The position numbers and the translations under genes were made by a program. 64,000 nucleotides of DNA from Actinoplanes sp. L3-i22 (GTDB taxonomy: Bacteria; Actinomycetota; Actinomycetes; Mycobacteriales; Micromonosporaceae), in NCBI RefSeq assembly GCF_019704555.1, contig NZ_AP024745.1, forward strand, positions 6,394,501 through 6,458,500, written 5' to 3'. Under the pieces are notes generated by a model, which saw nothing but the letters and a program-made list of their open reading frames with translations, ran no database searches and was not told where the DNA came from. The number at the start of each line of letters is the position of its first letter. Within the stretch, counting starts at the first letter, position 1. This document shows, piece by piece, positions 7,430 through 15,365 of the stretch.

Positions 7430-8895
7430 CGGTAGTTCACCCAGGTCGTCTTGAGCGCGGTGAACTTGTCCAGGGCGTGCGCGGACAGGTCCCGGCCGAA
7501 GCCGGACTGCCCGAACCCGCCGAACGGCACGGTCACGTCGAGCGCGTCGACGGTGTTGACCGAGACCGTCCCGGCCCGCAGCCGGCCGGCCACCCGGTGC
7601 GCGCGGCGCAGGCTGTCCGACCAGACCGAGGCGGCCAGCCCGTAGATCGAGTCGTTGGCCAGCGCGACCGCCTCGTCCTCGGTGTCGAACGCCTGGACCG
7701 CGAGGACCGGCCCGAAGATCTCCTCCCGGGACAGCCGGCTGTCCGGCCCGACCTCGAAGATCGCCGGCCGGACGAACGCGGGCCGCCCCTCTACCGGGCC
7801 GCCCGCCAGGATCGCCCGGCCCTCCACGTGCCCCAGCTCGATGTAGGACAGCACCCGCGCCGCCTGCGCCGCACTGACCAGCGGCCCCATCGTGGTCCGC
7901 GGGTCGAGCGGGTCGCCGAGCCGGATCCGCCCGGCCTTCTCCGCGACCAGGGCCAGCAGATCCGGCAGGACCGCGCGCTCGACCAGCAGCCGGGAGTTCG
8001 CCGAGCAGACCTGGCCGGCGTTGGTGAAGATGCCGAAGCAGACGCCGTCCGCGACCGCGTCCAGGTCGGCCGCGTCGGCGAAGACCACGTTGGCGCTCTT
8101 GCCGCCGCACTCCAGCCAGACCTGCTTCATGTTCGACTGGCCGGCGTACTGCAGGAACAGCTTGCCGACCGGCGTCGACCCGGTGAACGTCACCGCGTCC
8201 ACGTCCGGGTGCCGGCCGAGGGCGCGCCCGGCGATCGGGCCCTCCCCCGGCACCACGTTCAGCACGCCGTCCGGCAGGCCGGCCTCGACCGCCAGCTCGG
8301 CCAGCCGCAGCACCGACAGCGGGGACTCCTCGGCCGGCTTGAGCACCACGGAGTTGCCCGCGGCCAGCGCCGGGGCGATCTTCCAGATCGCCATCTCCAG
8401 GGGGTAGTTCCACGGGACGACCGCCGCCACGACGCCCAGCGGCTCCCGGCTGACCAGGGCGAGGTCGCCCCGGGCGGTGGGGGCGATCTCGCCGTACGTC
8501 TTGTCGATCGTCTCCGCGTACCACTGCAGGATCGCCGCCGAGCCGGGCACGTCGATCGTGGACGTGTCGCCGATCAGCTTGCCCGCGTCCAGGCTGTCCA
8601 GCACGGCCAGCTCGGCCGCGTTGGCGCGGATCAGCTCGGCCAGCCGGAGCAGCACGGACTTGCGCCGGCCCGGTGCCGTACCGGCCCATCTGTGGTCCTC
8701 GAACGCACGCCGCGCCGAAGCCACCGCCCGGTCCACGTCCTCGTCGCCGCAGGCGGCGATCTCGGCCAGCACCGCGCCGGTCGCCGGATCGACCGTCGGG
8801 AGGCGCCGGCCGTCGGCCGCCGGCACCGGCTTGCCGTCGATGAACGCGTCCGAGCGGAACTCGACCGTGCCGGCGATCGCGTGCCAGTCCGTCAT
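7426..8895 (-). CDS. NAD-dependent aldehyde dehydrogenase
   Basis: 489 residues from the ATG at 8895 with GGAGG 8 bases upstream. The fold is complete: WNYPLEMAIWKIAPALAAGN, FTGSTPVGK (cofactor loop), LECGGKSANVV with the general-base glutamate, and FTNAGQVCSANSR with the nucleophile Cys297. It oxidises an aldehyde to the acid, and is closest in feel to betaine-aldehyde or gamma-aminobutyraldehyde dehydrogenases. It lies directly after the permease and before the GMC oxidoreductase. It can take the aldehyde made by either the GMC enzyme or the copper amine oxidase at 15366 (inference). Confidence 0.93.
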   Translation of the reverse strand: MTDWHAIAGTVEFRSDAFIDGKPVPAADGRRLPTVDPATGAVLAEIAACGDEDVDRAVASARRAFEDHRWAGTAPGRRKSVLLRLAELIRANAAELAVLDSLDAGKLIGDTSTIDVPGSAAILQWYAETIDKTYGEIAPTARGDLALVSREPLGVVAAVVPWNYPLEMAIWKIAPALAAGNSVVLKPAEESPLSVLRLAELAVEAGLPDGVLNVVPGEGPIAGRALGRHPDVDAVTFTGSTPVGKLFLQYAGQSNMKQVWLECGGKSANVVFADAADLDAVADGVCFGIFTNAGQVCSANSRLLVERAVLPDLLALVAEKAGRIRLGDPLDPRTTMGPLVSAAQAARVLSYIELGHVEGRAILAGGPVEGRPAFVRPAIFEVGPDSRLSREEIFGPVLAVQAFDTEDEAVALANDSIYGLAASVWSDSLRRAHRVAGRLRAGTVSVNTVDALDVTVPFGGFGQSGFGRDLSAHALDKFTALKTTWVNYR

Positions 8896-8897
8896 GA

Positions 8898-10289
8898 TCA
8901 GGCCTCCTGGACGGCCGGCGCGGGTGCCGCGCTGCGCTTCATCAGCACGTAGTAGAGCGGGCAGATCACCGCGAGTCCGACGATCCACGAGATGTCCACG
9001 CCGCCGAGGCCCTTCGCGATCGGCCCGGTGAACAGCGTCGTGCTCAGGAACGGGACCTGGATCAGGATGCCCAGCACGTAACAGACGATCGCGTTGACGT
9101 TGAACCGGCCGTAGACGCCGCCGTCCCGCTCGAACAGCGAGGCGATGTCGTACTCCCCGTGCTTGAGGTAGTAGTAGTCGACCAGGTTGACCGCGGTCCA
9201 CGGCACCAGCACGCAGAGCAGCAACAGCATGAAGTTGGTGAAGTTGACCAGGAAGTTGTCCTTGCCGGCCAGGGCCATCACCATCGCCACGGCGAAAAGG
9301 ACAAAAGAGATTACGGTACGACCGGTGGCCCCGGCCTTCCAGCGCGGGAACAGCGTCTGCCCGACCGTGATCGTCGACAACGCCCCGCAGTAGAGGTTCA
9401 TCCCGTTGCTGACCGCGATGCACAACCCGAAGATCGCGACGACCAGCGCGCCGACCCCGGAGGTCAGGTGCGACAGCCCGGTCACCGAGTCGTCCGCCGG
9501 GAACGCCGCGCCGACCAGCACGCCGAGCACCATGGTCAGCAGCGAGCCGGCCACCGCCCCGCCGTAGGTGGCCCAGAACGCCGGCCGGACCCCGGTGTCC
9601 CGGGGCATGTAGCGGCTGTAGTCGGAGACGTAGGGCGCGTACGCGATCTGCCAGAGCGCGGCCAGCGACAGCACCCCGAAGAAGCCCAGCCAGGTGAACT
9701 CGCCACCGGACGCGGCCCCGGCCGGCAGGCCGTTCACCCCGAGCGCCCAGACGAACGCGACGACCAGCGCGGCCCCGGCCACCACGCTCATCAGCCCGCC
9801 GAGCAGGTGCAGGAACCGGTAGCCGAGCAGCGGCCCGAGCAGGCTGATCGCGCCGACCAGCACGATCGACGGGGTGTCCGGCAGGCCTGTCACGTTCGCC
9901 AGTGCCTGCCCGCCGAGCACCATGTTCGAGGCGAAGAACCCGACGTACATCAGGATCACGATGCCGACCACGAGCAGGCTGCCGTACGAGCCGAACTGCG
10001 CCCGGGTCTGCAGCATCTGCGGGACGCCCATCTGCGGCCCCTGCGCCGCGTGCAGCGCCATGACCACCCCGCCGACCAGGTTCCCGATCGCCAGCGCGAC
10101 GATCGCCGGCCAGACCGGCAGGCCGTAGACCGCGGTCGCCACGGCCCCGGTCGCCACGGTCAGCAGCATGATGTTCGCGCCGAACCAGATGGTGAACAGA
10201 CTCCGCGCGGTGCCGTGCCGCTCGGTGACCGGAATATGCTGAATAGTGTGTGACTCGACCTGAAGCGTCGAGGAGTGCTGTCCGTCCAT
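8898..10289 (-). CDS. NCS1-family nucleobase/cation symporter
   Basis: 463 residues from the ATG at 10289, which has CAGGAGAC upstream; an in-frame ATG at 10358 lacks a site. About 12 membrane segments are visible. NCS1 hallmarks are IWFGANIMLL near the N-terminus, GVPQMLQTRAQFGSYG in the first third and PWTAVNLVDYYYLKHGEYD late in the protein. The family imports cytosine, purines, allantoin, hydantoins or related N-containing compounds. As first gene of the leftward operon it probably imports the operon's substrate. The next gene starts 2 bases after its stop. Confidence 0.9.
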   Translation of the reverse strand: MDGQHSSTLQVESHTIQHIPVTERHGTARSLFTIWFGANIMLLTVATGAVATAVYGLPVWPAIVALAIGNLVGGVVMALHAAQGPQMGVPQMLQTRAQFGSYGSLLVVGIVILMYVGFFASNMVLGGQALANVTGLPDTPSIVLVGAISLLGPLLGYRFLHLLGGLMSVVAGAALVVAFVWALGVNGLPAGAASGGEFTWLGFFGVLSLAALWQIAYAPYVSDYSRYMPRDTGVRPAFWATYGGAVAGSLLTMVLGVLVGAAFPADDSVTGLSHLTSGVGALVVAIFGLCIAVSNGMNLYCGALSTITVGQTLFPRWKAGATGRTVISFVLFAVAMVMALAGKDNFLVNFTNFMLLLLCVLVPWTAVNLVDYYYLKHGEYDIASLFERDGGVYGRFNVNAIVCYVLGILIQVPFLSTTLFTGPIAKGLGGVDISWIVGLAVICPLYYVLMKRSAAPAPAVQEA

Positions 10290-10377
10290 GGCGTCTCCTG
10301 GAGGGCCGTGGGCTGATGTGTGGACTGCACTATCAGCCGCCCCGACCCCATCGGACAAACATCAGTAACCGGCACTC

Positions 10378-10398
10378 TGCATCTGTTCAGTTGATGCA
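10378..10398. promoter_or_regulatory. LysR-type box 1
   Basis: TGCATC-N9-GATGCA, a perfect 6-base inverted repeat that contains ATC-N9-GAT, a spacing typical of LysR-regulator sites. It is 89 bases upstream of the permease ATG and between that gene and the lysR gene, so it is the natural target of the adjacent LysR protein. Confidence 0.5.
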
Positions 10399-10467
10399 AT
10401 CACGAGACCTCACCGCCGGTAACCGCAATGACATCCCGGCCACCCCCGAGTTACCGGACAGTGTCCG

Positions 10468-10488
10468 TGCATCAGCCACACCGATGCC
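10468..10488. promoter_or_regulatory. LysR-type box 2
   Basis: TGCATC-N9-GATGCC, the same element as box 1 with one mismatch in the outer base pair, 90 bases farther from the permease and close to the 3' end of lysR. Two matching ATC-N9-GAT elements in one 230-base intergenic region support a genuine regulator-binding region. Confidence 0.45.
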
Positions 10489-10521
10489 CTGAACCGCAAA
10501 AACCGATGCAGCCCGCGGCCA

Positions 10522-11427
10522 CTACCGGTAGGCGTCGCGGGCCATGGTGAGGAAGGCTCGGGCTCGGTGGGTCAGGCGGACGCCGCGCATCCAGGCCACC
10601 ACGATCTCCAGGGGCTCGACCTCGTCCCGCAGGCGGAGCGGGACGACCGGGCTGCCGTCGTAGGTCGAGTCGCTGGCCGGGCGCTGGTTGAGCAGGGCGT
10701 AGCCGCGCCCGTGCGCGACCAGCGCCCGGACCGTCTCGAACCCGGTCGTGCGGTGCCGGATCGTCGGCGCGATGCCGGTGCGGGCGATCAGGCCCTCGAA
10801 GTACGTCCCGCTGTGCGGCAGGTCGAGCAGGATCATCGGCTCGACCGCGAGCTCGGCCAGGGACACCTCGCCCCGGGCGGCCAGCCGGTGCCCGGCGGCG
10901 ACGATCGCGTACGGCGGCGACGCGTCGATCACCTGGCGTTCGATGTCGTCGGCCAGGTCGTACCCGTAGGAGACCGCGACCTCGCACTCCCCGGCCCGCA
11001 GCGCGCGCTGCAACGTCGCGTGCTCGGCCTCCAGCACGTCGACCCGCACCTGCGGGTACTCCGTCTCGTAGCGGCTGAGCAGCCCGGGCAGCCGGAACGG
11101 CGCGAGCGTGGAGAAGCAGCCGACGGTCAGGTCGCCGATCAGGCCCTGGCCGGCGATCCGGGCCGACTCGGCCAGCTCGTGCGAGTGCGCCAGGAAGCTG
11201 CGCAGTTCGCGGTGGAACGCCTGGCCGGCGGCGGTCAGGGTGAGCCCGCGGGCGTGGTGGCGCAGCAGCAGCTGCACCTTCAGCTCCTTCTCCAGCTGGG
11301 CGACCGCGGTGGAGACCGCGGACTGGGAGACCCGCAGCTCCTTGGCGGCGGCGGTCATGCTGCCCAGCTCGGCCGCGGCGGCGAAGTAGCGCAGCTGCAG
11401 GAACGTGAACGCGGGGTCGGCGGCCAT
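10522..11427 (-). CDS. LysR-family transcriptional regulator
   Basis: 301 residues. The N-terminal winged HTH (FLQLRYFAAAAELGSMTAAAKEL, then VSQSAVSTAVAQLEKELKVQLL) spans residues 8-55; the C-terminal half is the periplasmic-binding-like effector domain. The ATG is 2 bases past the tetR stop, and AAGG lies inside tetR, so the two regulators are co-transcribed. It reads toward the catabolic operon on the same strand, and two LysR-type boxes lie in the 232-base gap. It probably activates the permease-aldehyde dehydrogenase operon in response to a pathway metabolite (inference). Confidence 0.9.
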   Translation of the reverse strand: MAADPAFTFLQLRYFAAAAELGSMTAAAKELRVSQSAVSTAVAQLEKELKVQLLLRHHARGLTLTAAGQAFHRELRSFLAHSHELAESARIAGQGLIGDLTVGCFSTLAPFRLPGLLSRYETEYPQVRVDVLEAEHATLQRALRAGECEVAVSYGYDLADDIERQVIDASPPYAIVAAGHRLAARGEVSLAELAVEPMILLDLPHSGTYFEGLIARTGIAPTIRHRTTGFETVRALVAHGRGYALLNQRPASDSTYDGSPVVPLRLRDEVEPLEIVVAWMRGVRLTHRARAFLTMARDAYR

Positions 11428-11429
11428 GG

Positions 11430-12020
11430 TCAGCCCTTCAGCTCGACGCCGGTGGCCAGCGTCAGGTAGGCGAGCAGCCCGGCGCGGGCCCGCTCGGGCG
11501 GGACGTGCGGGTTGCGGCCGGCGATGTGCAGCCCGAACCCGTCCTCCAGCGCGACCGCGTTCGCGGCGATCTGGTCGGCGGTGGCCGGGTCGAGCGGGAT
11601 GGCGCGCAGCACCTGGCGGTAGAGCGACACCTCCCGGTCGAACAGGGCGGTCATCAGCACCGCGTGGGTGCGGTTGCGGGCGGCGTGCACGTGCAGCTCG
11701 TAGAGGACCAGGCAGGTCGGGTCGTCGGCGCCGCTCGCCACGCCGGCCCGGACCAGCGCGGTGAGCTGGGCGGCCGGGCTGCTCGCCGCCTCGATGGCGC
11801 GCAGCCGCTGCCAGTAGAACCGGTCGACGGCGTCCTGGTGCACGTCGGCGAGCAGGTCGTCGAAGTCGCGGTAGTAGTAGCTCACCGAGCCCGGTGACAG
11901 GCCGGCCTCCTGTGCGACGTCCTTGATCCGCAGACCGGCGAGCCCGCGGGCGACGATGGCCCGCTGGGCGGCGGCGACGATCTCCCCGCGCCGCGCGGTC
12001 TGCTCCTTGGGCCTGGCCAA
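11430..12020 (-). CDS. TetR-family regulator (BetI-like)
   Basis: 196 residues from a TTG at 12020 with GAGGAG 8 bases upstream. The HTH spans about residues 10-56 (IVARGLAGLRIKDVAQEAGL, then SPGSVSYYYRDFDDLLADV). The C-terminal ligand domain resembles the BetI group that controls betaine/amine genes. It is divergent from the amidohydrolase at 12168 and co-transcribed with lysR. A perfect palindrome at 12053-12069, 32 bases from its start, is the likely operator, so it probably represses itself and the divergent gene. Confidence 0.9.
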   Translation of the reverse strand: MARPKEQTARRGEIVAAAQRAIVARGLAGLRIKDVAQEAGLSPGSVSYYYRDFDDLLADVHQDAVDRFYWQRLRAIEAASSPAAQLTALVRAGVASGADDPTCLVLYELHVHAARNRTHAVLMTALFDREVSLYRQVLRAIPLDPATADQIAANAVALEDGFGLHIAGRNPHVPPERARAGLLAYLTLATGVELKG

Positions 12021-12052
12021 GAATCGCTCCTCACCTGCGGCTATGCGCTGAG

Positions 12053-12069
12053 TTGATGCCGCGCATCAA
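12053..12069. promoter_or_regulatory. Palindromic operator between tetR and the amidohydrolase gene
   Basis: TTGATGC-CGC-GCATCAA, a perfect 7-base inverted repeat with a 3-base centre. It lies 32 bases upstream of the tetR TTG and 98 bases upstream of the amidohydrolase GTG. The size and placement suit a TetR-dimer site. The half-site TTGATGC also occurs in LysR box 1 at 10391-10397. Confidence 0.55.
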
Positions 12070-12130
12070 AAAATACCTTCCGGCATTTCACCAGTTTGAA
12101 ATGGATCTCCGGCAAGGTCAACCGCCAAAG

Positions 12131-12148
12131 TTTGGGTCACATCGCAAA
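12131..12148. promoter_or_regulatory. Shared 18-bp operator, copy 1 (amidohydrolase gene)
   Basis: TTTGGG-N6-CGCAAA ends 19 bases before the amidohydrolase GTG. The same arrangement, TTTGCG-N6-CGCAAA, stands before the copper amine oxidase gene at 15331-15348, and in both cases the sequence continues GAAC and then the ribosome site. This points to one regulator for both genes. Confidence 0.5.
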
Positions 12149-12167
12149 GAACTCCAGGAGGCCTGTT

Positions 12168-13799
12168 GTGACATCCGCGGACTGGATCTTCCACGGCGGC
12201 GCGATCCACACGATGACCGGCCGGGCTGCGGCCGCGGTCGCGGTGGCGGCCGGCAAGATCATTGCAACCGACGACGACGTACGGGCGGTACGCGGCCCGA
12301 AGACCGAGGTCGTGAACCTGGCGGGCGGCGCCCTGCTGCCCGGTTTCCAGGACGCGCACGTCCACCCGGTCCCGGCCGGCCTGCAGCTGACCGGCTGCGA
12401 TCTCGCCGCCGTGCACGGCCTGGACGACTACCGCGCGCTGATCGCCGCCCACGTCCGCGACCACCCGGGCCCCGGCTGGGTGCTCGGCTCGGGCTGGTAC
12501 GGCGACGTCTTCCCGGGCGGCTTCCCGGACCGGCACGAGCTGGACCGGCTGATCCCGGACCGGCCGGCCGCGTTCCTCAGCCACGACGCGCACGGCGCCT
12601 GGGTCAACTCGGCCGCCCTGGCCCGCGCCGGGATCGGCCGGGACACCGCCGACCCGCACGGCGGGGCGATCCACCGCGACGCCGCCGGCGAGCCCACCGG
12701 GATGCTCAGCGACGCCGCGTCCGACCTGGTCATGCGCCTGGTCCCGCGGCCGGACCGGGCCGCCCAGGAGCACGCGCTGCGGACCGCGCAGCGGCACCTG
12801 CACGCGCTCGGGATCACCGGCTGGCAGGACGCCGCGGTCGGCGACGTGTTCGGCACGCCCGACCCGTTCGAGGTGTACCGGGCCGCCGAGTCGGCCGGCT
12901 GGCTGACCGCCAAGGTGACCGGGGCGCTGTGGTGGGACCGGGACGCCGGCGCCGAGCAGGTCGAGCGGCATCTGGCCCGGCGCGCCGAGACCCTCGGCGG
13001 ACGGTTCCGGGCGACCGCGATCAAGATCATGCAGGACGGGGTGTGCGAGAACCTGACGGCCGCCGTGCTGACGCCGTACGCCGGAAATCCGCATCTCCAC
13101 GGACCCAGCTTCCTCGCCCCGGAGGTCCTCGCCGAGGTGGTCCGGCGCCTCGGCGCCGAGCGGTTCGACGTGCATCTGCACGCGGTCGGCGACCGCGCGG
13201 TGCGGGAATGCCTGGACGCGGTGGAAGCCTCCGACCCCGGCTGGGACCACCGGCACCAGATCGCGCACCTCGACCTGATCGACCCGGCCGACGTGCCCCG
13301 GCTGCGGGCCCTGCGCGTGATCGCCAACCTGCAGCCGCTGTGGGCCCGGCTCGATCCGGTGCTGGTCGAGACGAAGTTGCCCTACCTGACCGCCGGGCAG
13401 CAGCGGATGCACTTCGCGTTCGGCACCCTGGCCGCGGCCGGCGCGCCGCTCGCGATGGGCTCGGACTGGCCGGTGTCCAGCCCGGACCCGCTCTGGGGCA
13501 TCCACACCGCGGTCAACCGGACCGCGCCCGGCGCCGACCCGCACGCCCGGGACGAGCGCGCGCAGACCGAGCCGCTGCTCGCGCACGAGCGGCTCGTCGT
13601 CGAGGCGGCGCTGGCCGCGTACACGATCGGCGCGGCCCGGGCGAGCCGGCGCGACGACACCACCGGTTCCCTCGAGGTCGGCAAGGCGGCCGACCTCGTG
13701 ATGCTCGACGCCGACCCGGCCGCCGTGCCGGCCGGCGAGCTCTCCGCCATCCGCGTGCAAGCGACGTTCGTCGACGGCGTGCCCGTCTACGGCAGATAA
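12168..13799 (+). CDS. YtcJ-like amidohydrolase
   Basis: 543 residues from the GTG at 12168 with GGAGG 8 bases upstream; the frame is open farther back but those codons precede the ribosome site. Amidohydrolase-superfamily signs are GGALLPGFQDAHVHP with the first HxH metal pair, FDVHLHAVGDRAV, HRHQIAHLDLI, and MGSDWPVSSPDPLWGI with the late aspartate. YtcJ-type enzymes hydrolyse N-substituted formamides or other amides. It is the first gene of the rightward arm, 18 bases before an APC permease, and could free an amine for the oxidase at 15366 (inference). Confidence 0.9.
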   Translation: MTSADWIFHGGAIHTMTGRAAAAVAVAAGKIIATDDDVRAVRGPKTEVVNLAGGALLPGFQDAHVHPVPAGLQLTGCDLAAVHGLDDYRALIAAHVRDHPGPGWVLGSGWYGDVFPGGFPDRHELDRLIPDRPAAFLSHDAHGAWVNSAALARAGIGRDTADPHGGAIHRDAAGEPTGMLSDAASDLVMRLVPRPDRAAQEHALRTAQRHLHALGITGWQDAAVGDVFGTPDPFEVYRAAESAGWLTAKVTGALWWDRDAGAEQVERHLARRAETLGGRFRATAIKIMQDGVCENLTAAVLTPYAGNPHLHGPSFLAPEVLAEVVRRLGAERFDVHLHAVGDRAVRECLDAVEASDPGWDHRHQIAHLDLIDPADVPRLRALRVIANLQPLWARLDPVLVETKLPYLTAGQQRMHFAFGTLAAAGAPLAMGSDWPVSSPDPLWGIHTAVNRTAPGADPHARDERAQTEPLLAHERLVVEAALAAYTIGAARASRRDDTTGSLEVGKAADLVMLDADPAAVPAGELSAIRVQATFVDGVPVYGR

Positions 13800-13817
13800 C
13801 CCCGAACAGGAGTCCTC

Positions 13818-15269
13818 GTGGACCTCTCCACCAGCCTCGCGCGTGAGCAGACCGGCCGTCTGCACCGCACGCTCGGCCGCTTCGACATCATCTTCCTCAT
13901 GATCGCCGCGGTGGTCGGCCTGGAGACGCTCGGTCAGGTCGCCGGCTACGGCGGCGAGGCGTTCACCTGGGCGCTCGTGCTCGCGGTGACGTTCCTGATC
14001 CCGTACGGGCTGATCTTCGCCGAGGTCGGGTCGACGTTCCGCGAGGAGGGCGGCGCGTACATCTGGGTGCGGACCGCGTTCGGCCGGGGCCCGGCCGCGA
14101 TCGCCGCGCTACTCACCTGGGTCACCCAGCCGGTCTGGGTGGGCGGGTCGATGGCGTTCCTGGCCGCCGAGACGTTCTCCGGGCACCTCACCGAGCTGCG
14201 GCCGGGGTCGGCCGGGGACTACGCGTTCAAGCTGATCTTCATCTGGATCACCGTGGCGGCCGCGATCGTCAGCCTGCGGCGCGGCAAGTGGCTGCCGACG
14301 ATCGGGGCGGTGGCCAAGGTCGGGCTGCTGGTGATCTTCGTGGTGACGGCCGGGATCTACGCCGTACGCAATGGTGTGGTTGATCTTTCGGTGGGCAGTT
14401 TCTCGCCGACCCTGGCCGGGTTGTTCGGATCGGTGCCGGTGCTGCTCTTCGCGTATCTCGGCTTCGAGTCGTCGAGCAGCGCGGCCGGCGAGATGAAGAA
14501 CCCGGCCCGGGACGTGCCGATCTCGATCGCCCGCTCGTGCGCGACCGCGGCGGCCTGCTACCTGATCCCGATCCTGGCGATCCTGCTGGTCATCCCGGCC
14601 GACCGGATCACCGGCATCGGCGGCCTGCTCGACGCGGTGCACACCGTCTACTCGGTGTACGGCGCCGCGGCCGGCCCGATGCTCACCATCACCGCGGTCG
14701 TGCTGATCTTCATCCTGGCCAGCCAGGGCTCGGCCTGGATGATCGTCTCGGACCGGATGCAGGCGATGGCCGCCGCCGACGGCTCGTTCTTCGGCGGCTT
14801 CTTCGGCAAGTTCTCGGCCACGCTGGGCACGCCGGTCCGGGTGAACCTGCTCTCCGGCGTGGTCGCCACGGTGTTCATGCTCGCGTCGATGCGGATCACC
14901 GGGGACAGCGCGGCGGTCTTCGGCGTGGTGCTGACCATCTCGATCTCCACGTTCCTGCTCAGCTACCTGCTGGTCATCCCGGCCGCGATCCGGCTCCGCC
15001 GGGTCGACGCCGAGCGGCCGTTCCGGGTGCCGGTCTCCGACCGCGGGTTCGCGCTGCTCGGCGGGCTCTGCTTCGCGTGGGTGCTGCTCGGCTCGTGGGT
15101 GGCGGTCTTCCCGGGCACCCTCGAGGCGCTCTTCGGCGTCGACTACGCGTTCACCGACGTCTGGGGCGTCAGCCAGGCCCGGTTCGAGGCCTTCACCCTC
15201 GGCACCCTGGCGGTCCTGCTGATCCTCGGCGCGGCCGGTTACCTGCGCGGCGCCCGGGTCCGTTCCTGA
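13818..15269 (+). CDS. APC-superfamily amino acid/amine permease
   Basis: 483 residues from a GTG at 13818 preceded by CAGGAG. About 12 membrane segments run through the protein. The first segment has FDIIFLMIAAVVGLETLGQVAGYGG, and the conserved FAYLGFESSSSAAGEMKNPARDVP lies in the middle, typical of APC transporters such as glutamate/GABA or amine permeases. Between the amidohydrolase and the copper amine oxidase, it most likely imports an amine or amino acid substrate of the pathway (inference). Confidence 0.9.
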   Translation: MDLSTSLAREQTGRLHRTLGRFDIIFLMIAAVVGLETLGQVAGYGGEAFTWALVLAVTFLIPYGLIFAEVGSTFREEGGAYIWVRTAFGRGPAAIAALLTWVTQPVWVGGSMAFLAAETFSGHLTELRPGSAGDYAFKLIFIWITVAAAIVSLRRGKWLPTIGAVAKVGLLVIFVVTAGIYAVRNGVVDLSVGSFSPTLAGLFGSVPVLLFAYLGFESSSSAAGEMKNPARDVPISIARSCATAAACYLIPILAILLVIPADRITGIGGLLDAVHTVYSVYGAAAGPMLTITAVVLIFILASQGSAWMIVSDRMQAMAAADGSFFGGFFGKFSATLGTPVRVNLLSGVVATVFMLASMRITGDSAAVFGVVLTISISTFLLSYLLVIPAAIRLRRVDAERPFRVPVSDRGFALLGGLCFAWVLLGSWVAVFPGTLEALFGVDYAFTDVWGVSQARFEAFTLGTLAVLLILGAAGYLRGARVRS

Positions 15270-15330
15270 GGTTTCCTGATTCAGGTCATCAGCAATCACC
15301 TGCCTCAAGCACCAGCTCGCAGTGCCATAC

Positions 15331-15348
15331 TTTGCGACGCACCGCAAA
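15331..15348. promoter_or_regulatory. Shared 18-bp operator, copy 2 (amine oxidase gene)
   Basis: TTTGCG-N6-CGCAAA, a perfect 6-base inverted repeat (7 if the flanking C and G are counted), ends 17 bases before the GTG of the amine oxidase. It matches the element at 12131-12148 in arms, spacing and downstream context. Confidence 0.55.
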
Positions 15349-15365
15349 GAACAAGGAGAGCCGCC

